DNA of 64,000 bases, taken from contig NZ_LBDA02000080.1 in NCBI RefSeq assembly GCF_000980885.2, forward strand, positions 82,358-146,357, in the 5' to 3' direction. The stretch is from Streptomyces malaysiense (GTDB lineage Bacteria > Actinomycetota > Actinomycetes > Streptomycetales > Streptomycetaceae). Below, one piece after another: positions 42,198 to 52,608 of this stretch. A program made the translations under genes and the position numbers. The notes beneath the pieces were generated by a model. That model worked only from the letters and a program-made list of their open reading frames with translations. It did no database searches and was not told the DNA's origin. Position 1 is the stretch's first letter. Every line of letters begins with the position of its first letter.

Positions 42198-44776
42198 CCG
42201 TCCTGAAGACCTCGATGCGCAACTTCTTCGCGCACAAGGGCCGCATGGCGCTCTCGGCGGTCGCTGTCCTGCTGTCCGTCGCCTTCGTCTGCGGCACCCT
42301 GGTGTTCACCGACACCATGAACACCACCTTCGACAAGCTGTTCCAGGCGACCGCGTCGGACGTCACGGTCAGCGCCCAGGGCTCCTCCGACACCGGCCAG
42401 ACCACTTCCCGCACCGGCAAGCCGCCGGTCATGCCGGCCTCCGTCGTCTCCACCGTCCGCGGTGCGCGGGGCGTGCGGTCGGCCGAGGGCACCGTGTTCT
42501 CCACCTCGGTGACCGTGATCGACGCCAAGAAGGACAAGCTGTCGCCGAGCAGCGGCGCCCCGACCATCGTGGGCAGCTGGAACGGCAACGACGCCCGCAC
42601 CATGGAGATCACCACCGGTAAGGCGCCCAAGGGCCCGGACCAGGTGATGGTCGACAAGGACACCGCCGCCAAGCACCACCTGAAGCTCGGCGACGACATC
42701 GGCATGATCTCGGTCGTGGGCACGCACCACGCCCGCGTGTCCGGCATCGCCGCCTTCAAGGTCACCAACCCCGGCGCGGCGATCTTCTACCTGGACACCA
42801 GGACCGCCCAGCAGACCCTGATCGGGCGCACCGGTGTCTACACCGACGTCGACGTCACCGCCGCCAAGGGCGTGACGGACGACCAGCTGAAGAAGAACGT
42901 GACGGCCGCCCTCGGCCACGGCTACAAGGTGCGCACCGCCAAGGAGGTCGCCGACGCCAACCAGAAGAGCGTCGAGAGCTTCCTGAACGTCATGAAGTAC
43001 GCGATGCTCGGCTTCGCCGGGATCGCCTTCCTCGTCGGCATCTTCCTGATCATCAACACCTTCTCCATGCTGGTCGCCCAGCGCACCCGCGAGATCGGCC
43101 TGATGCGCGCCATCGGCTCCTCCCGCAAGCAGGTCAACCGCTCCGTGCTGATCGAGGCGCTGCTGCTCGGTGTGATCGGCTCCCTGCTGGGCGTCGGCGC
43201 GGGCGTCGGCATCGCGGTGGGCCTGATGAAGCTCATGAGCGGCATGGGCATGGAGCTGTCCACGGACGACCTGACGATCGCCTGGACGACGCCCGCGCTC
43301 GGCCTGCTGCTCGGTGTCGTGGTCACCGTCCTCGCGGCCTATCTGCCCGCCCGCCGGGCCGGCAAGGTCTCCCCGATGGCCGCCCTGCGCGACTCCGGCG
43401 CCCCGGGCGACGCCAGGGCCGGTGCCGTGCGCGCCGTGCTCGGTCTGGTTCTCACCGGCGCCGGCGGCTGGAGCCTGTACGCCGCCGCCGAGGCCGACAA
43501 GGCCAGGTCCGGCTCGGGCCTGCTGGGCGTCGGCGTGCTGCTCACCCTGGTCGGCTTCGTGGTGATCGGCCCGCTGCTCGCGGGCGGTGTGGTCCGCGTC
43601 CTCGGCGCGATCATCCTGCGGGTCTTCGGCCCGGTCGGCCGTATGGCGGAGCGCAACGCGCTGCGCAACCCGCGCCGCACCGGTGCCACCGGTGCCGCCC
43701 TGATGATCGGCCTCGCCCTGGTGGCCTGCCTCTCGGTGGTCGGCTCCTCCATGGTGGCCTCGGCCACCGACCAGCTGGACAAGACCGTCGGCGCGGACTT
43801 CATCATCCAGGGCGACCAGGAGTTCACCTTCGTCAAGCCGCAGATGGTGCGGCAGATCAAGGCCACGCCCGGCCTTGAGCGGGTCACCGAGTACAAGCTG
43901 CTCGACGCCACGCTCAGCACCCCCGACGGCAAGGTCTCCAAGAACGAGACGATCAACGCCGCCGACGCCACCTACGCGAAGGACCTGCGTACCAAGACGG
44001 TCGCCGGCGACCTCGCCGACGCCTACCGCCCCGACTCCATGTCCGTCTTCGAGGGCTTCGCCAAGGAGCACGGCATCAAGCTCGGCTCCACCGTCACGGT
44101 CGGCTTCAAGGACGGCAGGGCCGCCAGACTGACGGTCCGCGCCATCACCAGCGACGACGTCGTGATCGACAAGGGCGCGATGTACGCGTCCATCGCGACG
44201 GCCGCGAAGTACGTGCCGGCGAGCAGGATGCCGCTGGACCAGCTGGTCTTCGCCACCGCCAAGGACGGGCAGCAGGCGGCCGCCTACGCGTCGCTGAAGC
44301 GGACACTGCACGCCGACCCGGCGCTGACGGTGCGCGACCAGACCGACTACAAGAAGGCGCTCAAGGACCAGATAGGCCAGCTGCTCAACATGATCTACGG
44401 CCTGCTGGCCCTGGCGATCATCGTCGCGGTCCTCGGTGTGGTGAACACCCTGGCCCTGTCTGTGGTGGAGCGCACCCGGGAGATCGGCCTGATGCGGGCC
44501 ATCGGTCTCTCCCGCCGCCAGATGCGGCGCATGATCCGTCTGGAGTCCGTGGTGATCGCCGTCTTCGGCGCGCTGCTCGGCCTCGGGCTGGGCATGGGCT
44601 GGGGCGTGACCGCCCAGCAGCTCCTCGCCCTCCAGGGGCTCAACGTCCTGGACATCCCCTGGCCGACGATCATCGCCGTCTTCATCGGCTCCGCCTTCGT
44701 GGGCCTGTTCGCCGCCCTCATTCCCGCCTTCCGCGCGGGCCGCATGAACATCCTGAACGCCATCGCCACGGACTAG
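42194..44776 (+). CDS. FtsX-like ABC exporter permease with duplicated FtsX domains
   Basis: A 860-residue membrane protein that pairs with the preceding ATPase. N-terminal helix (MALSAVAVLLSVAFVCGTLVF), an extracytoplasmic domain of about 220 residues, three helices with the first FtsX core (MLVAQRTREIGLMRAIGSSRKQV, motif TREIGLMRAIG), then a central helix block, a second extracytoplasmic domain and a second FtsX core (ERTREIGLMRAIGLSRRQMRRM, motif TREIGLMRAIG repeated exactly). The two identical cores show an internal duplication. Ends with RAGRMNILNAIATD. No peptide-cargo gene is adjacent. Confidence 0.94.
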   Translation: MTVLKTSMRNFFAHKGRMALSAVAVLLSVAFVCGTLVFTDTMNTTFDKLFQATASDVTVSAQGSSDTGQTTSRTGKPPVMPASVVSTVRGARGVRSAEGTVFSTSVTVIDAKKDKLSPSSGAPTIVGSWNGNDARTMEITTGKAPKGPDQVMVDKDTAAKHHLKLGDDIGMISVVGTHHARVSGIAAFKVTNPGAAIFYLDTRTAQQTLIGRTGVYTDVDVTAAKGVTDDQLKKNVTAALGHGYKVRTAKEVADANQKSVESFLNVMKYAMLGFAGIAFLVGIFLIINTFSMLVAQRTREIGLMRAIGSSRKQVNRSVLIEALLLGVIGSLLGVGAGVGIAVGLMKLMSGMGMELSTDDLTIAWTTPALGLLLGVVVTVLAAYLPARRAGKVSPMAALRDSGAPGDARAGAVRAVLGLVLTGAGGWSLYAAAEADKARSGSGLLGVGVLLTLVGFVVIGPLLAGGVVRVLGAIILRVFGPVGRMAERNALRNPRRTGATGAALMIGLALVACLSVVGSSMVASATDQLDKTVGADFIIQGDQEFTFVKPQMVRQIKATPGLERVTEYKLLDATLSTPDGKVSKNETINAADATYAKDLRTKTVAGDLADAYRPDSMSVFEGFAKEHGIKLGSTVTVGFKDGRAARLTVRAITSDDVVIDKGAMYASIATAAKYVPASRMPLDQLVFATAKDGQQAAAYASLKRTLHADPALTVRDQTDYKKALKDQIGQLLNMIYGLLALAIIVAVLGVVNTLALSVVERTREIGLMRAIGLSRRQMRRMIRLESVVIAVFGALLGLGLGMGWGVTAQQLLALQGLNVLDIPWPTIIAVFIGSAFVGLFAALIPAFRAGRMNILNAIATD

Positions 44777-44779
44777 CCG

Positions 44780-44862
44780 CCGCAACCCCCGTCCGACGGC
44801 CGTCCGACGGCCGTCCGACCGAGGACCGCCCGGCCGACGACCACCGCATACGGGGGTTGCGG
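44780..44862 (+). terminator. terminator with internal 11-bp repeats
   Basis: CCGCAACCCCCGT (44780-44792) pairs perfectly with ACGGGGGTTGCGG (44850-44862). The 57-base loop contains nearly three copies of GTCCGACGGCC in tandem from 44791, which can fold further. It starts four bases past the permease stop. Confidence 0.65.
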
Positions 44863-45059
44863 GGGAGCACCCGGTACCGAGGAGTCTTGGGGGACTTCTC
44901 GGTGCCGGGCCTTCGTCCGTCCGATTCCCGGCCGGCCGAGCCGGGAAGCGGGGTTGTCCACAGGCACCGGCGCCGACCCCGACGGCGTCGTAGGCTGGAC
45001 ACCCCCGGTCGCGCCCCGCGCCGGGCTGCTTGCGTTGCCCACCCTGGACGGAAAGCCCC

Positions 45060-48000
45060 ATGAGCCTGCACGGTCTGCTCGACGCCATCGTCAAGGACCC
45101 CGCCCTCGCGGAAGCGATCACGGCGGCCGCGGACGGCAGCCGTATGCACGTCGACCTCGTCGGCCCCCCGGCGGCCCGCCCCTTCGCCCTCGCCGGCCTC
45201 GCCCGTGAGAGCGGGCGTACGGTGCTCGCGGTCACGGCGACCGGCCGGGAGGCGGAGGACCTGGCGGCGGCGCTGCGCTCGCTGCTGCCCCCGGAGGGCG
45301 TCGTGGAGTACCCCTCCTGGGAGACGCTGCCGCACGAACGCCTCAGCCCCCGCAGCGACACCGTCGGCCGGCGCCTCGCGGTGCTGCGCCGCCTTGCCCA
45401 CCCCCGCCCGGACGACCCGGAGACCGGCCCGGTCTCCGTCGTCGTCGCACCCGTGCGATCCGTGCTCCAGCCGCAGGTCAAGGGCCTCGGCGAGCTGGAT
45501 CCGGTGGCCCTGCGCACCGGCCAGAACGCCGATCTGAACGAGGTCGTGGAGGCCCTCGCGGCCGCGGCGTACGCGCGCGTGGAGCTGGTGGAGAAGCGCG
45601 GCGAGTTCGCGGTGCGCGGCGGCATCCTGGACGTGTTCCCGCCCACCGAGGAACACCCCCTGCGCATCGAGTTCTGGGGCGACGACGTCGAGGAGATCCG
45701 TTACTTCAAGGTCGCCGACCAGCGCTCCCTGGAGGTCGCCGAGCACGGACTGTGGGCGCCGCCCTGCCGCGAGCTGCTGCTCACCGACGAGGTGCGCGAG
45801 CGCGCGCGGGCGCTCGCCGAGGAGCACCCGGAGCTGGGCGAACTCCTGAACAAGATCGCCGAGGGCATCGCGGTCGAGGGCATGGAGTCCCTCGCCCCCG
45901 TCCTGGTCGACGACATGGAGCTGCTCCTCGACGTGCTGCCCCAGGGGGCGATGGCCGTGGTCTGCGACCCGGAGCGGGTCCGCACCCGCGCCGCCGACCT
46001 GGTGGCCACCAGCCAGGAGTTCCTCCAGGCGTCCTGGGCGGCCACCGCGGGATCGTGGCGCGCGGGCGAAGCCCGCTCGGTTGAGGGGGGCGATGGGCGA
46101 CGGGTGGGCGGCGAGGCCCCCATCGACGTCGGCGCGGCCTCCCTGTGGTCCATGGCCGACGTCCGCGACCGGGCGCGCGAGCTGGACATGATGTGGTGGT
46201 CCGTCTCGCCCTTCGCCGCCGACGAGGAGCTGACGGACGCATCCGCCGCCGACGCGGAGGGGGACACCCTGAAGCTGGGCATGCGCGCGCCCGACACCTA
46301 CCGCGGCGACACCGCCAGGGCGCTCGCCGACACCAAGGGCTGGCTCGCCGAGGGCTGGCGCATGGTGTTCGTCACCGAGGGCCACGGCCCGGCCTCCCGC
46401 ACCGTCGAGGTGCTCGGCGGCGAGGGCATCGCCGCCCGCATGGACACCGACCTCGGCGAGCTGAGCCCCTCAGTCGTGCACGTCTCCTGCGGCTCCGTCG
46501 AGTACGGCCTCGTGGACCCGGGGCTCAGGCTCGCGGTGCTCACCGAGACCGACCTCTCCGGGCAGCGCACCGCGAGCCGCGACGGCGCGCGGATGCCGGC
46601 CCGCCGCCGCAAGACCATCGACCCGCTCACCCTGGAGCCGGGCGACTACATCGTCCACGAACAGCACGGCGTGGGCCGCTACATCGAGATGGCGCAGCGC
46701 ACCGTGCAGGGCGCCACCCGCGAGTACCTGGTCGTGGAGTACGCCCCCGCCAAGCGCGGCCAGCCCGGCGACCGCCTCTACATCCCCACCGACCAGCTGG
46801 AGCAGATCACCAAGTACGTCGGCGGTGAGGCGCCCACCCTGCACCGGCTGGGCGGCGCGGACTGGACGAAGACCAAGGCGCGCGCCAAGAAGGCCGTCAA
46901 GGAGATCGCCGCCGACCTGATCAAGCTCTACAGCGCCCGCATGGCCGCCCCCGGCCATGCCTTCGGCACCGACACGCCCTGGCAGCGCGAGCTGGAGGAC
47001 GCCTTCCCCTACGCCGAGACCCCGGACCAGCTCACCACCATCGCCGAGGTCAAGGACGACATGGAGAAGTCGGTCCCCATGGACCGCCTCGTCTGCGGCG
47101 ACGTCGGCTACGGAAAGACCGAGATCGCGGTGCGGGCCGCCTTCAAGGCCGTACAGGACGGCAAGCAGGTCGCGGTCCTGGTGCCGACGACGCTGCTGGT
47201 GCAGCAGCACTTCGGGACGTTCTCCGAGCGGTACGGGCAGTTCCCGGTGAACGTGCGGGCGCTCTCCCGGTTCCAGACCGACACCGAGGCCAAGGCCGTC
47301 CTGGAGGGGCTGCGCGAGGGCGCGGTGGACGTCGTCATCGGCACCCACCGGCTGTTCTCCTCCGAGACCAAGTTCAAGGACCTGGGCCTGGTCATTGTGG
47401 ACGAGGAGCAGCGCTTCGGCGTCGAGCACAAGGAGCAGCTGAAGAAGCTGCGCGCCAACGTGGACGTGCTCACCATGTCCGCCACCCCCATCCCGCGCAC
47501 CCTGGAGATGGCGGTCACCGGCATCCGTGAGATGTCGACCATCACCACCCCGCCCGAGGAGCGCCACCCGGTGCTCACCTTCGTGGGGCCGTACGAGGAG
47601 AAGCAGATCGGCGCGGCCATCCGCCGTGAGCTGCTGCGCGAGGGCCAGGTCTTCTACATCCACAACCGGGTCGAGTCCATCGACCGCGCGGCGGCCCGGC
47701 TGCGTGACATCGTGCCCGAGGCCCGCATCGCCACCGCGCACGGGCAGATGTCGGAGGCGGCCCTGGAGCAGGTCGTGGTCGACTTCTGGGAGAAGAGGTT
47801 CGACGTGCTCGTCTCCACCACCATCGTGGAGTCCGGCATCGACATCTCCAACGCCAACACCCTGATCGTGGAGCGCGGCGACACCTTCGGCCTCTCGCAG
47901 CTGCACCAGCTGCGCGGCCGGGTCGGGCGCGGCCGCGAGCGCGGGTACGCGTACTTCCTGTACCCGCCGGAGAAGCCGCTCACCGAGACCGCGCACGAGC

Positions 48001-48671
48001 GGCTCGCGACCATCGCCCAGCACACCGAGATGGGCGCGGGCATGTACGTGGCCATGAAGGACCTGGAGATCCGCGGCGCCGGCAACCTGCTCGGCGGCGA
48101 GCAGTCCGGGCACATCGCGGGCGTCGGCTTCGACCTGTACGTGCGCATGGTGGGCGAGGCGGTCGCGGACTACCGGCGGCAGCTGGAGACCGGCGAGGTC
48201 GAGGAGGAGGCCCCGCTGGAGGTCAAGATCGAGCTGCCCGTCGACGCGCACGTCCCGCACGACTACGCGCCCGGCGAGCGGCTGCGCCTCCAGGCCTACC
48301 GCGCCATCGCCGCGGCCGGCTCGGAGGAGGACATCAAGGCCGTCCGCGAGGAACTCACCGACCGCTACGGCAAGCTGCCCGAGCCGGTGGAGAACCTGCT
48401 GCTGGTGGCCGGGCTGCGGATGCTCGCGCGGGCCTGCGGGGTCGGCGAGATCGTCCTCCAGGGCACCAGCATCCGATTCGCCCCCGTCGAGCTGCGCGAG
48501 TCGCAGGAGCTGCGCCTCAAGCGGCTGTACCCCGGTACGGTCGTCAAGGCGGCCGCGCACCAGGTGCTGGTGCCGCGCCCGAAGACCGCGAAGGTGGGCG
48601 GCAAGCCGTTGGTCGGGCGGGAACTGCTCTCGTGGGTGGGGGAGTTCCTGGCCTCGGTGCTGGGGTCCTGA
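45060..48671 (+). CDS. mfd: transcription-repair coupling factor Mfd
   Basis: ATP-driven translocase that removes RNA polymerase stalled at DNA lesions and recruits UvrA. The 1203-residue protein has the UvrB-like N-terminal module (YPSWETLPHERLSP, RGGILDVFPP), the RNA-polymerase-interacting domain (DYIVHEQHGVGRYIEM), and the RecG-like motor: VCGDVGYGKTEIAVRAAF (motif I), IGTHRLFS, IVDEEQRFGVEHKEQLK (DEEQ box), MSATPIPRTLEMA, TTIVESGIDISNANTLIVERGD, and QLRGRVGR (motif VI), followed by the C-terminal autoinhibitory domain. ATG 45060. An Arg/Gly-rich loop of about 35 residues near residue 340 is unusual for the family. Confidence 0.96.
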   Translation: MSLHGLLDAIVKDPALAEAITAAADGSRMHVDLVGPPAARPFALAGLARESGRTVLAVTATGREAEDLAAALRSLLPPEGVVEYPSWETLPHERLSPRSDTVGRRLAVLRRLAHPRPDDPETGPVSVVVAPVRSVLQPQVKGLGELDPVALRTGQNADLNEVVEALAAAAYARVELVEKRGEFAVRGGILDVFPPTEEHPLRIEFWGDDVEEIRYFKVADQRSLEVAEHGLWAPPCRELLLTDEVRERARALAEEHPELGELLNKIAEGIAVEGMESLAPVLVDDMELLLDVLPQGAMAVVCDPERVRTRAADLVATSQEFLQASWAATAGSWRAGEARSVEGGDGRRVGGEAPIDVGAASLWSMADVRDRARELDMMWWSVSPFAADEELTDASAADAEGDTLKLGMRAPDTYRGDTARALADTKGWLAEGWRMVFVTEGHGPASRTVEVLGGEGIAARMDTDLGELSPSVVHVSCGSVEYGLVDPGLRLAVLTETDLSGQRTASRDGARMPARRRKTIDPLTLEPGDYIVHEQHGVGRYIEMAQRTVQGATREYLVVEYAPAKRGQPGDRLYIPTDQLEQITKYVGGEAPTLHRLGGADWTKTKARAKKAVKEIAADLIKLYSARMAAPGHAFGTDTPWQRELEDAFPYAETPDQLTTIAEVKDDMEKSVPMDRLVCGDVGYGKTEIAVRAAFKAVQDGKQVAVLVPTTLLVQQHFGTFSERYGQFPVNVRALSRFQTDTEAKAVLEGLREGAVDVVIGTHRLFSSETKFKDLGLVIVDEEQRFGVEHKEQLKKLRANVDVLTMSATPIPRTLEMAVTGIREMSTITTPPEERHPVLTFVGPYEEKQIGAAIRRELLREGQVFYIHNRVESIDRAAARLRDIVPEARIATAHGQMSEAALEQVVVDFWEKRFDVLVSTTIVESGIDISNANTLIVERGDTFGLSQLHQLRGRVGRGRERGYAYFLYPPEKPLTETAHERLATIAQHTEMGAGMYVAMKDLEIRGAGNLLGGEQSGHIAGVGFDLYVRMVGEAVADYRRQLETGEVEEEAPLEVKIELPVDAHVPHDYAPGERLRLQAYRAIAAAGSEEDIKAVREELTDRYGKLPEPVENLLLVAGLRMLARACGVGEIVLQGTSIRFAPVELRESQELRLKRLYPGTVVKAAAHQVLVPRPKTAKVGGKPLVGRELLSWVGEFLASVLGS

Positions 48672-48885
48672 CCCCGCCCGAACCCGGGGTGTGAACCGGT
48701 GCGCGGACGGACCGTCCGTGCGCCGTTCCCCGGCCGCCATGTGCCCCACCTCACGCCCCGCTCGCCCCTGAATCCCTCCCCCGGGGCCCATCTGTAGCTC
48801 TGGAGCGGGCAGTTACCGTATGGGGCGGAACGATCCGCCCCGCTTCCGAGGGCGGACCCGTGAGGGCGAGCGAGGGGGGCGTGGC

Positions 48886-49602
48886 ATGACGCGTCTGAAG
48901 AGTGGGGCGGTCTGCGCGGTGGTCGTACTGGCCGCCGCGACCGGCTGCAAGTCGGGTCAGGACAAGGGGGCTTCGGGCCCCGAACCGAAGAGCGGCGGCG
49001 GTGTCGTACTGACCGCCGCGAAGGCGCTGCCGGTCAAGGGTCGCGCCCCGAAGAGCGGTTACTCCCGGGCGCGGTTCGGCACCGCGTGGGCGGACACGGA
49101 CTCCAACTCCTGCGACACCCGGGACGACATCCTCAAACGCGACCTGAAGGACGTGAAGTTCACCGGCGGCGTCTGCAAGGTCTCCTACGGGCTGCTGGAC
49201 CCGGACCCGTACTCGGGCAAGGAGATCACCTACCGGCGCGGCGCCAGCAAGGTCGACATCGACCATGTCGTCGCTCTCTCGGACGCCTGGCAGACGGGCG
49301 CCAAGTACTGGGACGCCGGCAAGCGGATCGCGCTGGCCAACGACCCGCTCAATCTCATAGCCGTCGACGCGAGCGCCAACCGCGGCAAGGGCGACGGCGA
49401 CGCGGCCACCTGGCTGCCGCCGGACAAGGACTACCGCTGCTCGTACGTGGCGACGCAGGTGGCGGTGAAGAAGAAGTACGGCCTGTGGGTCACCTCCGGT
49501 GAGAAGGCGGCGATGGAGAAGGTGCTCACCGCCTGCCCGAACCAGAAGCTGCCCTCCGGCGGCAACCCGACCGAGGCCCCGGCGCGCTTCAAGGCGCGCT
49601 AG
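48886..49602 (+). CDS. secreted HNH-type (DUF1524/GmrSD-C-like) nuclease lipoprotein
   Basis: A 238-residue exported protein. The N-terminus is a signal peptide with a relaxed lipobox (VVVLAAATGCKS), so it is probably lipid-anchored. The mature part has a Cys pair (SNSCDTRDDIL, FTGGVCKVSYG), then the catalytic IDHVVALSDAWQTGAKYW (His-Val-Val equivalent of the DHVVAL motif) and NDPLNLIAVDASANRGKGD (Asn) which are the HNH signatures of the DUF1524 family. ATG 48886 follows AGGGGGG. Members are exported endonucleases in streptomycetes; a role in DNA breakdown or phosphate scavenging is an inference. Confidence 0.85.
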   Translation: MTRLKSGAVCAVVVLAAATGCKSGQDKGASGPEPKSGGGVVLTAAKALPVKGRAPKSGYSRARFGTAWADTDSNSCDTRDDILKRDLKDVKFTGGVCKVSYGLLDPDPYSGKEITYRRGASKVDIDHVVALSDAWQTGAKYWDAGKRIALANDPLNLIAVDASANRGKGDGDAATWLPPDKDYRCSYVATQVAVKKKYGLWVTSGEKAAMEKVLTACPNQKLPSGGNPTEAPARFKAR

Positions 49603-49637
49603 GGTCCGCACGGGCCCCGCCGTGACTCGGGCGTTCG

Positions 49638-50750
49638 TCAGTGGACGCGCGGCGGCGGAGCCGGACGCCCCGCCTTCTCCCAGGAGACGAAGGTGTTCGT
49701 GCGGGCGTGGACGAACGCCTTGACCGGGTCGGCGGAGTACGTCCACGGCACGCCGCCGACGTACCCGCCGATCGCCTGGAACTGCTCCACCGCCTCCGCG
49801 AACCGCTTCTTCTGGAACAGCATCTTGGCCAGCAGATGCCGTACGAGCGGCAGCCGGTGGTGCCCGGCGGGGGCCCGGTGGACGGCGTCCAGGGTGGCGT
49901 CGATGGCCGGTTCGACGAACGGCTGGGCGTACACGGGCTCGTTGCGCTCCCGGACGGCGTGCTCGTACAGCGCGTACAGGCGCAGTACGGGCAGCAGGCT
50001 GCCGGGCGGCGCGGTGGCCGCGGCCTGCTCGGCGAACGCGTACATCAGCTCGTGCGAGCCGCGCCACTTGGCGCACCAGTACTGGAGCGCGCTGACATGG
50101 GCGCCGAAGTGGTGCGGGTCGCGGGCGGTGATCTCGGCCCACAGGGCGCGGAAGTCGTCGTGCTCCCAGCCGAGTCCGAGGGCGATGGTGATCTGCGCGA
50201 TCCAGGGGCAGGGGTCCTCGGGCGCCATCCGCGCGGCCTCCCGGCAGGCGGGCAGTGCCTCGGCCAGCAGCCGGTGGAAGCCCTCGAACTGCTCGGAGGT
50301 GGTGTACTTCGCCATCTGCGCGCCGCGGACCTCGCCCGCGAGCGCGACGAGCGCGTCGGCGTGCACGAGCGCGGCGGACGGGTCGCCGGGGTACTCGGCG
50401 CGCCAGGCCCTGACCCAGGAGTCGTCCTTGACCGCGGCCTTCACCAGGATGCCGAGCCGGTACCAGCGCAGGTCCCAGTCGCGGCCCGCGTCGGCGAGGT
50501 AGCCGGCGGCCCGCCGCCAGTCACCGGCGAGCGCGGCCGCGGCCACCGCGTCGGCCTCGGGGTCGGGACCCGCGTGCTCCTTGTCGAGCTGTGCGGCGGG
50601 CACCAGGCCGTAGGCGGCCGCGTCGATGGTGACCGGGGCCTTGGCCTTCTCCTCGGCCTTCAGCGCGCGCGCCTTGCGGATGTTGCGCGGGACGGTGACG
50701 GCCGCGTATACGAGGGCGCCGGTGCCGGCTATGTCGATCAGGACGTTCAT
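49638..50750 (-). CDS. conserved hypothetical protein with an N-terminal helix
   Basis: A 370-residue protein. The first 20 residues are hydrophobic (MNVLIDIAGTGALVYAAVTV) and may anchor it to the membrane. The rest is helical with TPR-like pairs: ALAGDWRRAAGYLADAGRDWDL, ALVHADALVALAGEVRG, EALPACREAARMAPEDPCPW, LFQKKRFAEAVEQFQAIGGY. It resembles streptomycete proteins annotated only as hypothetical. It is followed downstream, toward lower coordinates, by the end of the nuclease gene (convergent), and preceded by the M48 peptidase gene 58 bases away on the same strand, so the two may be co-transcribed. Confidence 0.72.
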   Translation of the reverse strand: MNVLIDIAGTGALVYAAVTVPRNIRKARALKAEEKAKAPVTIDAAAYGLVPAAQLDKEHAGPDPEADAVAAAALAGDWRRAAGYLADAGRDWDLRWYRLGILVKAAVKDDSWVRAWRAEYPGDPSAALVHADALVALAGEVRGAQMAKYTTSEQFEGFHRLLAEALPACREAARMAPEDPCPWIAQITIALGLGWEHDDFRALWAEITARDPHHFGAHVSALQYWCAKWRGSHELMYAFAEQAAATAPPGSLLPVLRLYALYEHAVRERNEPVYAQPFVEPAIDATLDAVHRAPAGHHRLPLVRHLLAKMLFQKKRFAEAVEQFQAIGGYVGGVPWTYSADPVKAFVHARTNTFVSWEKAGRPAPPPRVH

Positions 50751-50808
50751 ACCGGGACTTTCGGGGGTTCGGGGCCGCCTCGGGGAAGGCGGACGGGGCG
50801 AGCGGCCG

Positions 50809-52584
50809 TCAGGCCGGGGTGCGGGGTGCGGGCCCGGTGCCGTCGAACGGTCCGCGGGCGTCGTCGCGCAGCAGCGTACGCAAGGGTGTGGTCACGGCCG
50901 GCTCGGCTACCGCCCGGTCCAGCGCCTTCGGCAGGTCCTCGGTGAACCACGCGGGCGCGGTCTGCCGCACCGGGGGCCCCGCCCAGCACAGTTCCCGCCG
51001 GTACAGCCCCGCCTCCAGCGCGGCGAGCAGGGCCAGGTGGCGCAGGGCCGAACGGAGGGTCGTACGCGCGAACTCGCGCGCCGCGCGCCCACTGCTGCGG
51101 GCGGCCTCCTCGGACCGCGGCAGCCGGGCGGCCAGGTCGTGGAGCAGTCCGCGGTCGAGCAGGTCGAGGAGGCGGTGCAGGTCCCGGAGGTGGGGGCGGC
51201 GCGGGTCCGGGAGGTGGTGCGGGGGTACGACGCCGGGGGTGGCGCCGGCACTGGTCGGCTGCGCCATGGCCGTGAGCAGTGCCTGCGCCTCCCGCGCGTG
51301 GGTCTCCAGGCTCGTCCGGCCGGGCAGCTCGCCCCAGGGGACCCGGCGCCTGGACAGCGCTTCCGTGCTGAGGGTGGCCTGTTCCAGATCGGCCAGGAGC
51401 CGGTCCGGTGTCCGGATCAGGGCGGTGGCCGGACGCCGGGCGAGGGTGGGGGCGGGGCCTTCGTCGGAGATCGACTCCAGCGCCCTGATCCGGTCGGCCG
51501 TGGGCGGGTGGGAGGCGTACGGGGACCGGTCCTCGCCGGCTTCCTCCGGCAGCGGTTCGCGCGCCAGCGCCGTCAGCTGGGCCCGGCGGGTGCCGTCCGC
51601 GAGCAGCTGGGCGAACCCGCCGTAGAACTGCCCTTCCGGGGGCAGCAGTCCGGCGTCCCAGCCCATCAGGGCGTACTGGTTCAGGTAGAGATCGTCGGCC
51701 GCTTCCAGCGCGGGGATGCGGCGCAGGGCGTCGGCCGTGGTGGCCGGGCCGGCGATCCGGGCGGCGACCAGGTCGGCCGCGTACTCCTGGCGACGGCTGA
51801 CCGCCTCGGTCAGGCGCAGGCACAGCTTGGTGTACGCGGTGAAGACGAGGGCGAGGTAGTGGTCCGGGCCCCGTGTGGGGCCCCGCTTCAGGGGTGGCGG
51901 CCTGCCCTCCGCCCGGCGCCGGGCGGCCCTCGCGGCGAACTCCGCCCGCTCCTCGGCCTCCTCGCGCGCGGCCCGCTCCTTCAGCGTGCCGACGGTGTGC
52001 GCCAGCCGGCCGCGCAGCGCCGCCACCAGGTTGCCCAACCGGGTGTCGTGGTGGGCGTAATGGCCCAGCTCGTGCCCGAGCACGGCGTCCAGCTCGGCCT
52101 CGGGCAGGCCCAGCAGCAGGGCCACGCCCAGGAAGAGCCGTCGCTCGCCCGCCACCAGCCCGAGCCACCGGGCGTCCTCCTGCACCATGGCGACGGCGCC
52201 CGGCACGATCCGTATCTCCGCGGGCGGCCGGGTGTCCACCTGCGCGGCCAGCCGCCGCACGTGCTCCCACAGCTCAGGCTGCTCCCGCGGGGTCAGCGAG
52301 AGGCCCGGCGGTCCCTCGCGCCCCTCGCTGGGCCGCCGGCTGAGCACGACGACCCGCAGCACGCACCAGGCGACGGCGAGCGAGCCGACGTAGCCCTCCA
52401 GGGTGACGACGGTGAACGTGCCCCGGGCCAGGACGACGTCCAGGGCCGCCACGGTCACGAGGAGGAGCAGGGCCAGCAGGTAGAACCCGAGCAGCAGTCC
52501 GAGGGCGAGCGCGGCGCGCAGGGAGGCTCCCGGCGCGCCACGCCCCGCGGCTGCCGGGCCGGCGGGACGGGGAGGCATCGGCAC
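50809..52584 (-). CDS. M48 family membrane metalloprotease
   Basis: A 591-residue protease of the HtpX/Ste24 class. Two N-terminal membrane helices (LALGLLLGFYLLALLLLVTVAAL, about 27-49; YVGSLAVAWCVLRVVVL, 65-81), then the zinc site HELGH (171-175) with the third ligand in RRQEYAADLVAAR. Homology is confined to about 95-390; the last 200 residues are an extra helical, Arg/Leu-rich domain unusual for the family. It may clear misfolded membrane proteins. It lies between a lipoprotein gene (24 bases upstream) and a hypothetical gene, all on the minus strand. Confidence 0.85.
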   Translation of the reverse strand: MPMPPRPAGPAAAGRGAPGASLRAALALGLLLGFYLLALLLLVTVAALDVVLARGTFTVVTLEGYVGSLAVAWCVLRVVVLSRRPSEGREGPPGLSLTPREQPELWEHVRRLAAQVDTRPPAEIRIVPGAVAMVQEDARWLGLVAGERRLFLGVALLLGLPEAELDAVLGHELGHYAHHDTRLGNLVAALRGRLAHTVGTLKERAAREEAEERAEFAARAARRRAEGRPPPLKRGPTRGPDHYLALVFTAYTKLCLRLTEAVSRRQEYAADLVAARIAGPATTADALRRIPALEAADDLYLNQYALMGWDAGLLPPEGQFYGGFAQLLADGTRRAQLTALAREPLPEEAGEDRSPYASHPPTADRIRALESISDEGPAPTLARRPATALIRTPDRLLADLEQATLSTEALSRRRVPWGELPGRTSLETHAREAQALLTAMAQPTSAGATPGVVPPHHLPDPRRPHLRDLHRLLDLLDRGLLHDLAARLPRSEEAARSSGRAAREFARTTLRSALRHLALLAALEAGLYRRELCWAGPPVRQTAPAWFTEDLPKALDRAVAEPAVTTPLRTLLRDDARGPFDGTGPAPRTPA

Positions 52585-52608
52585 CCTTCGAGGAGGACGG
52601 CGGCGGGA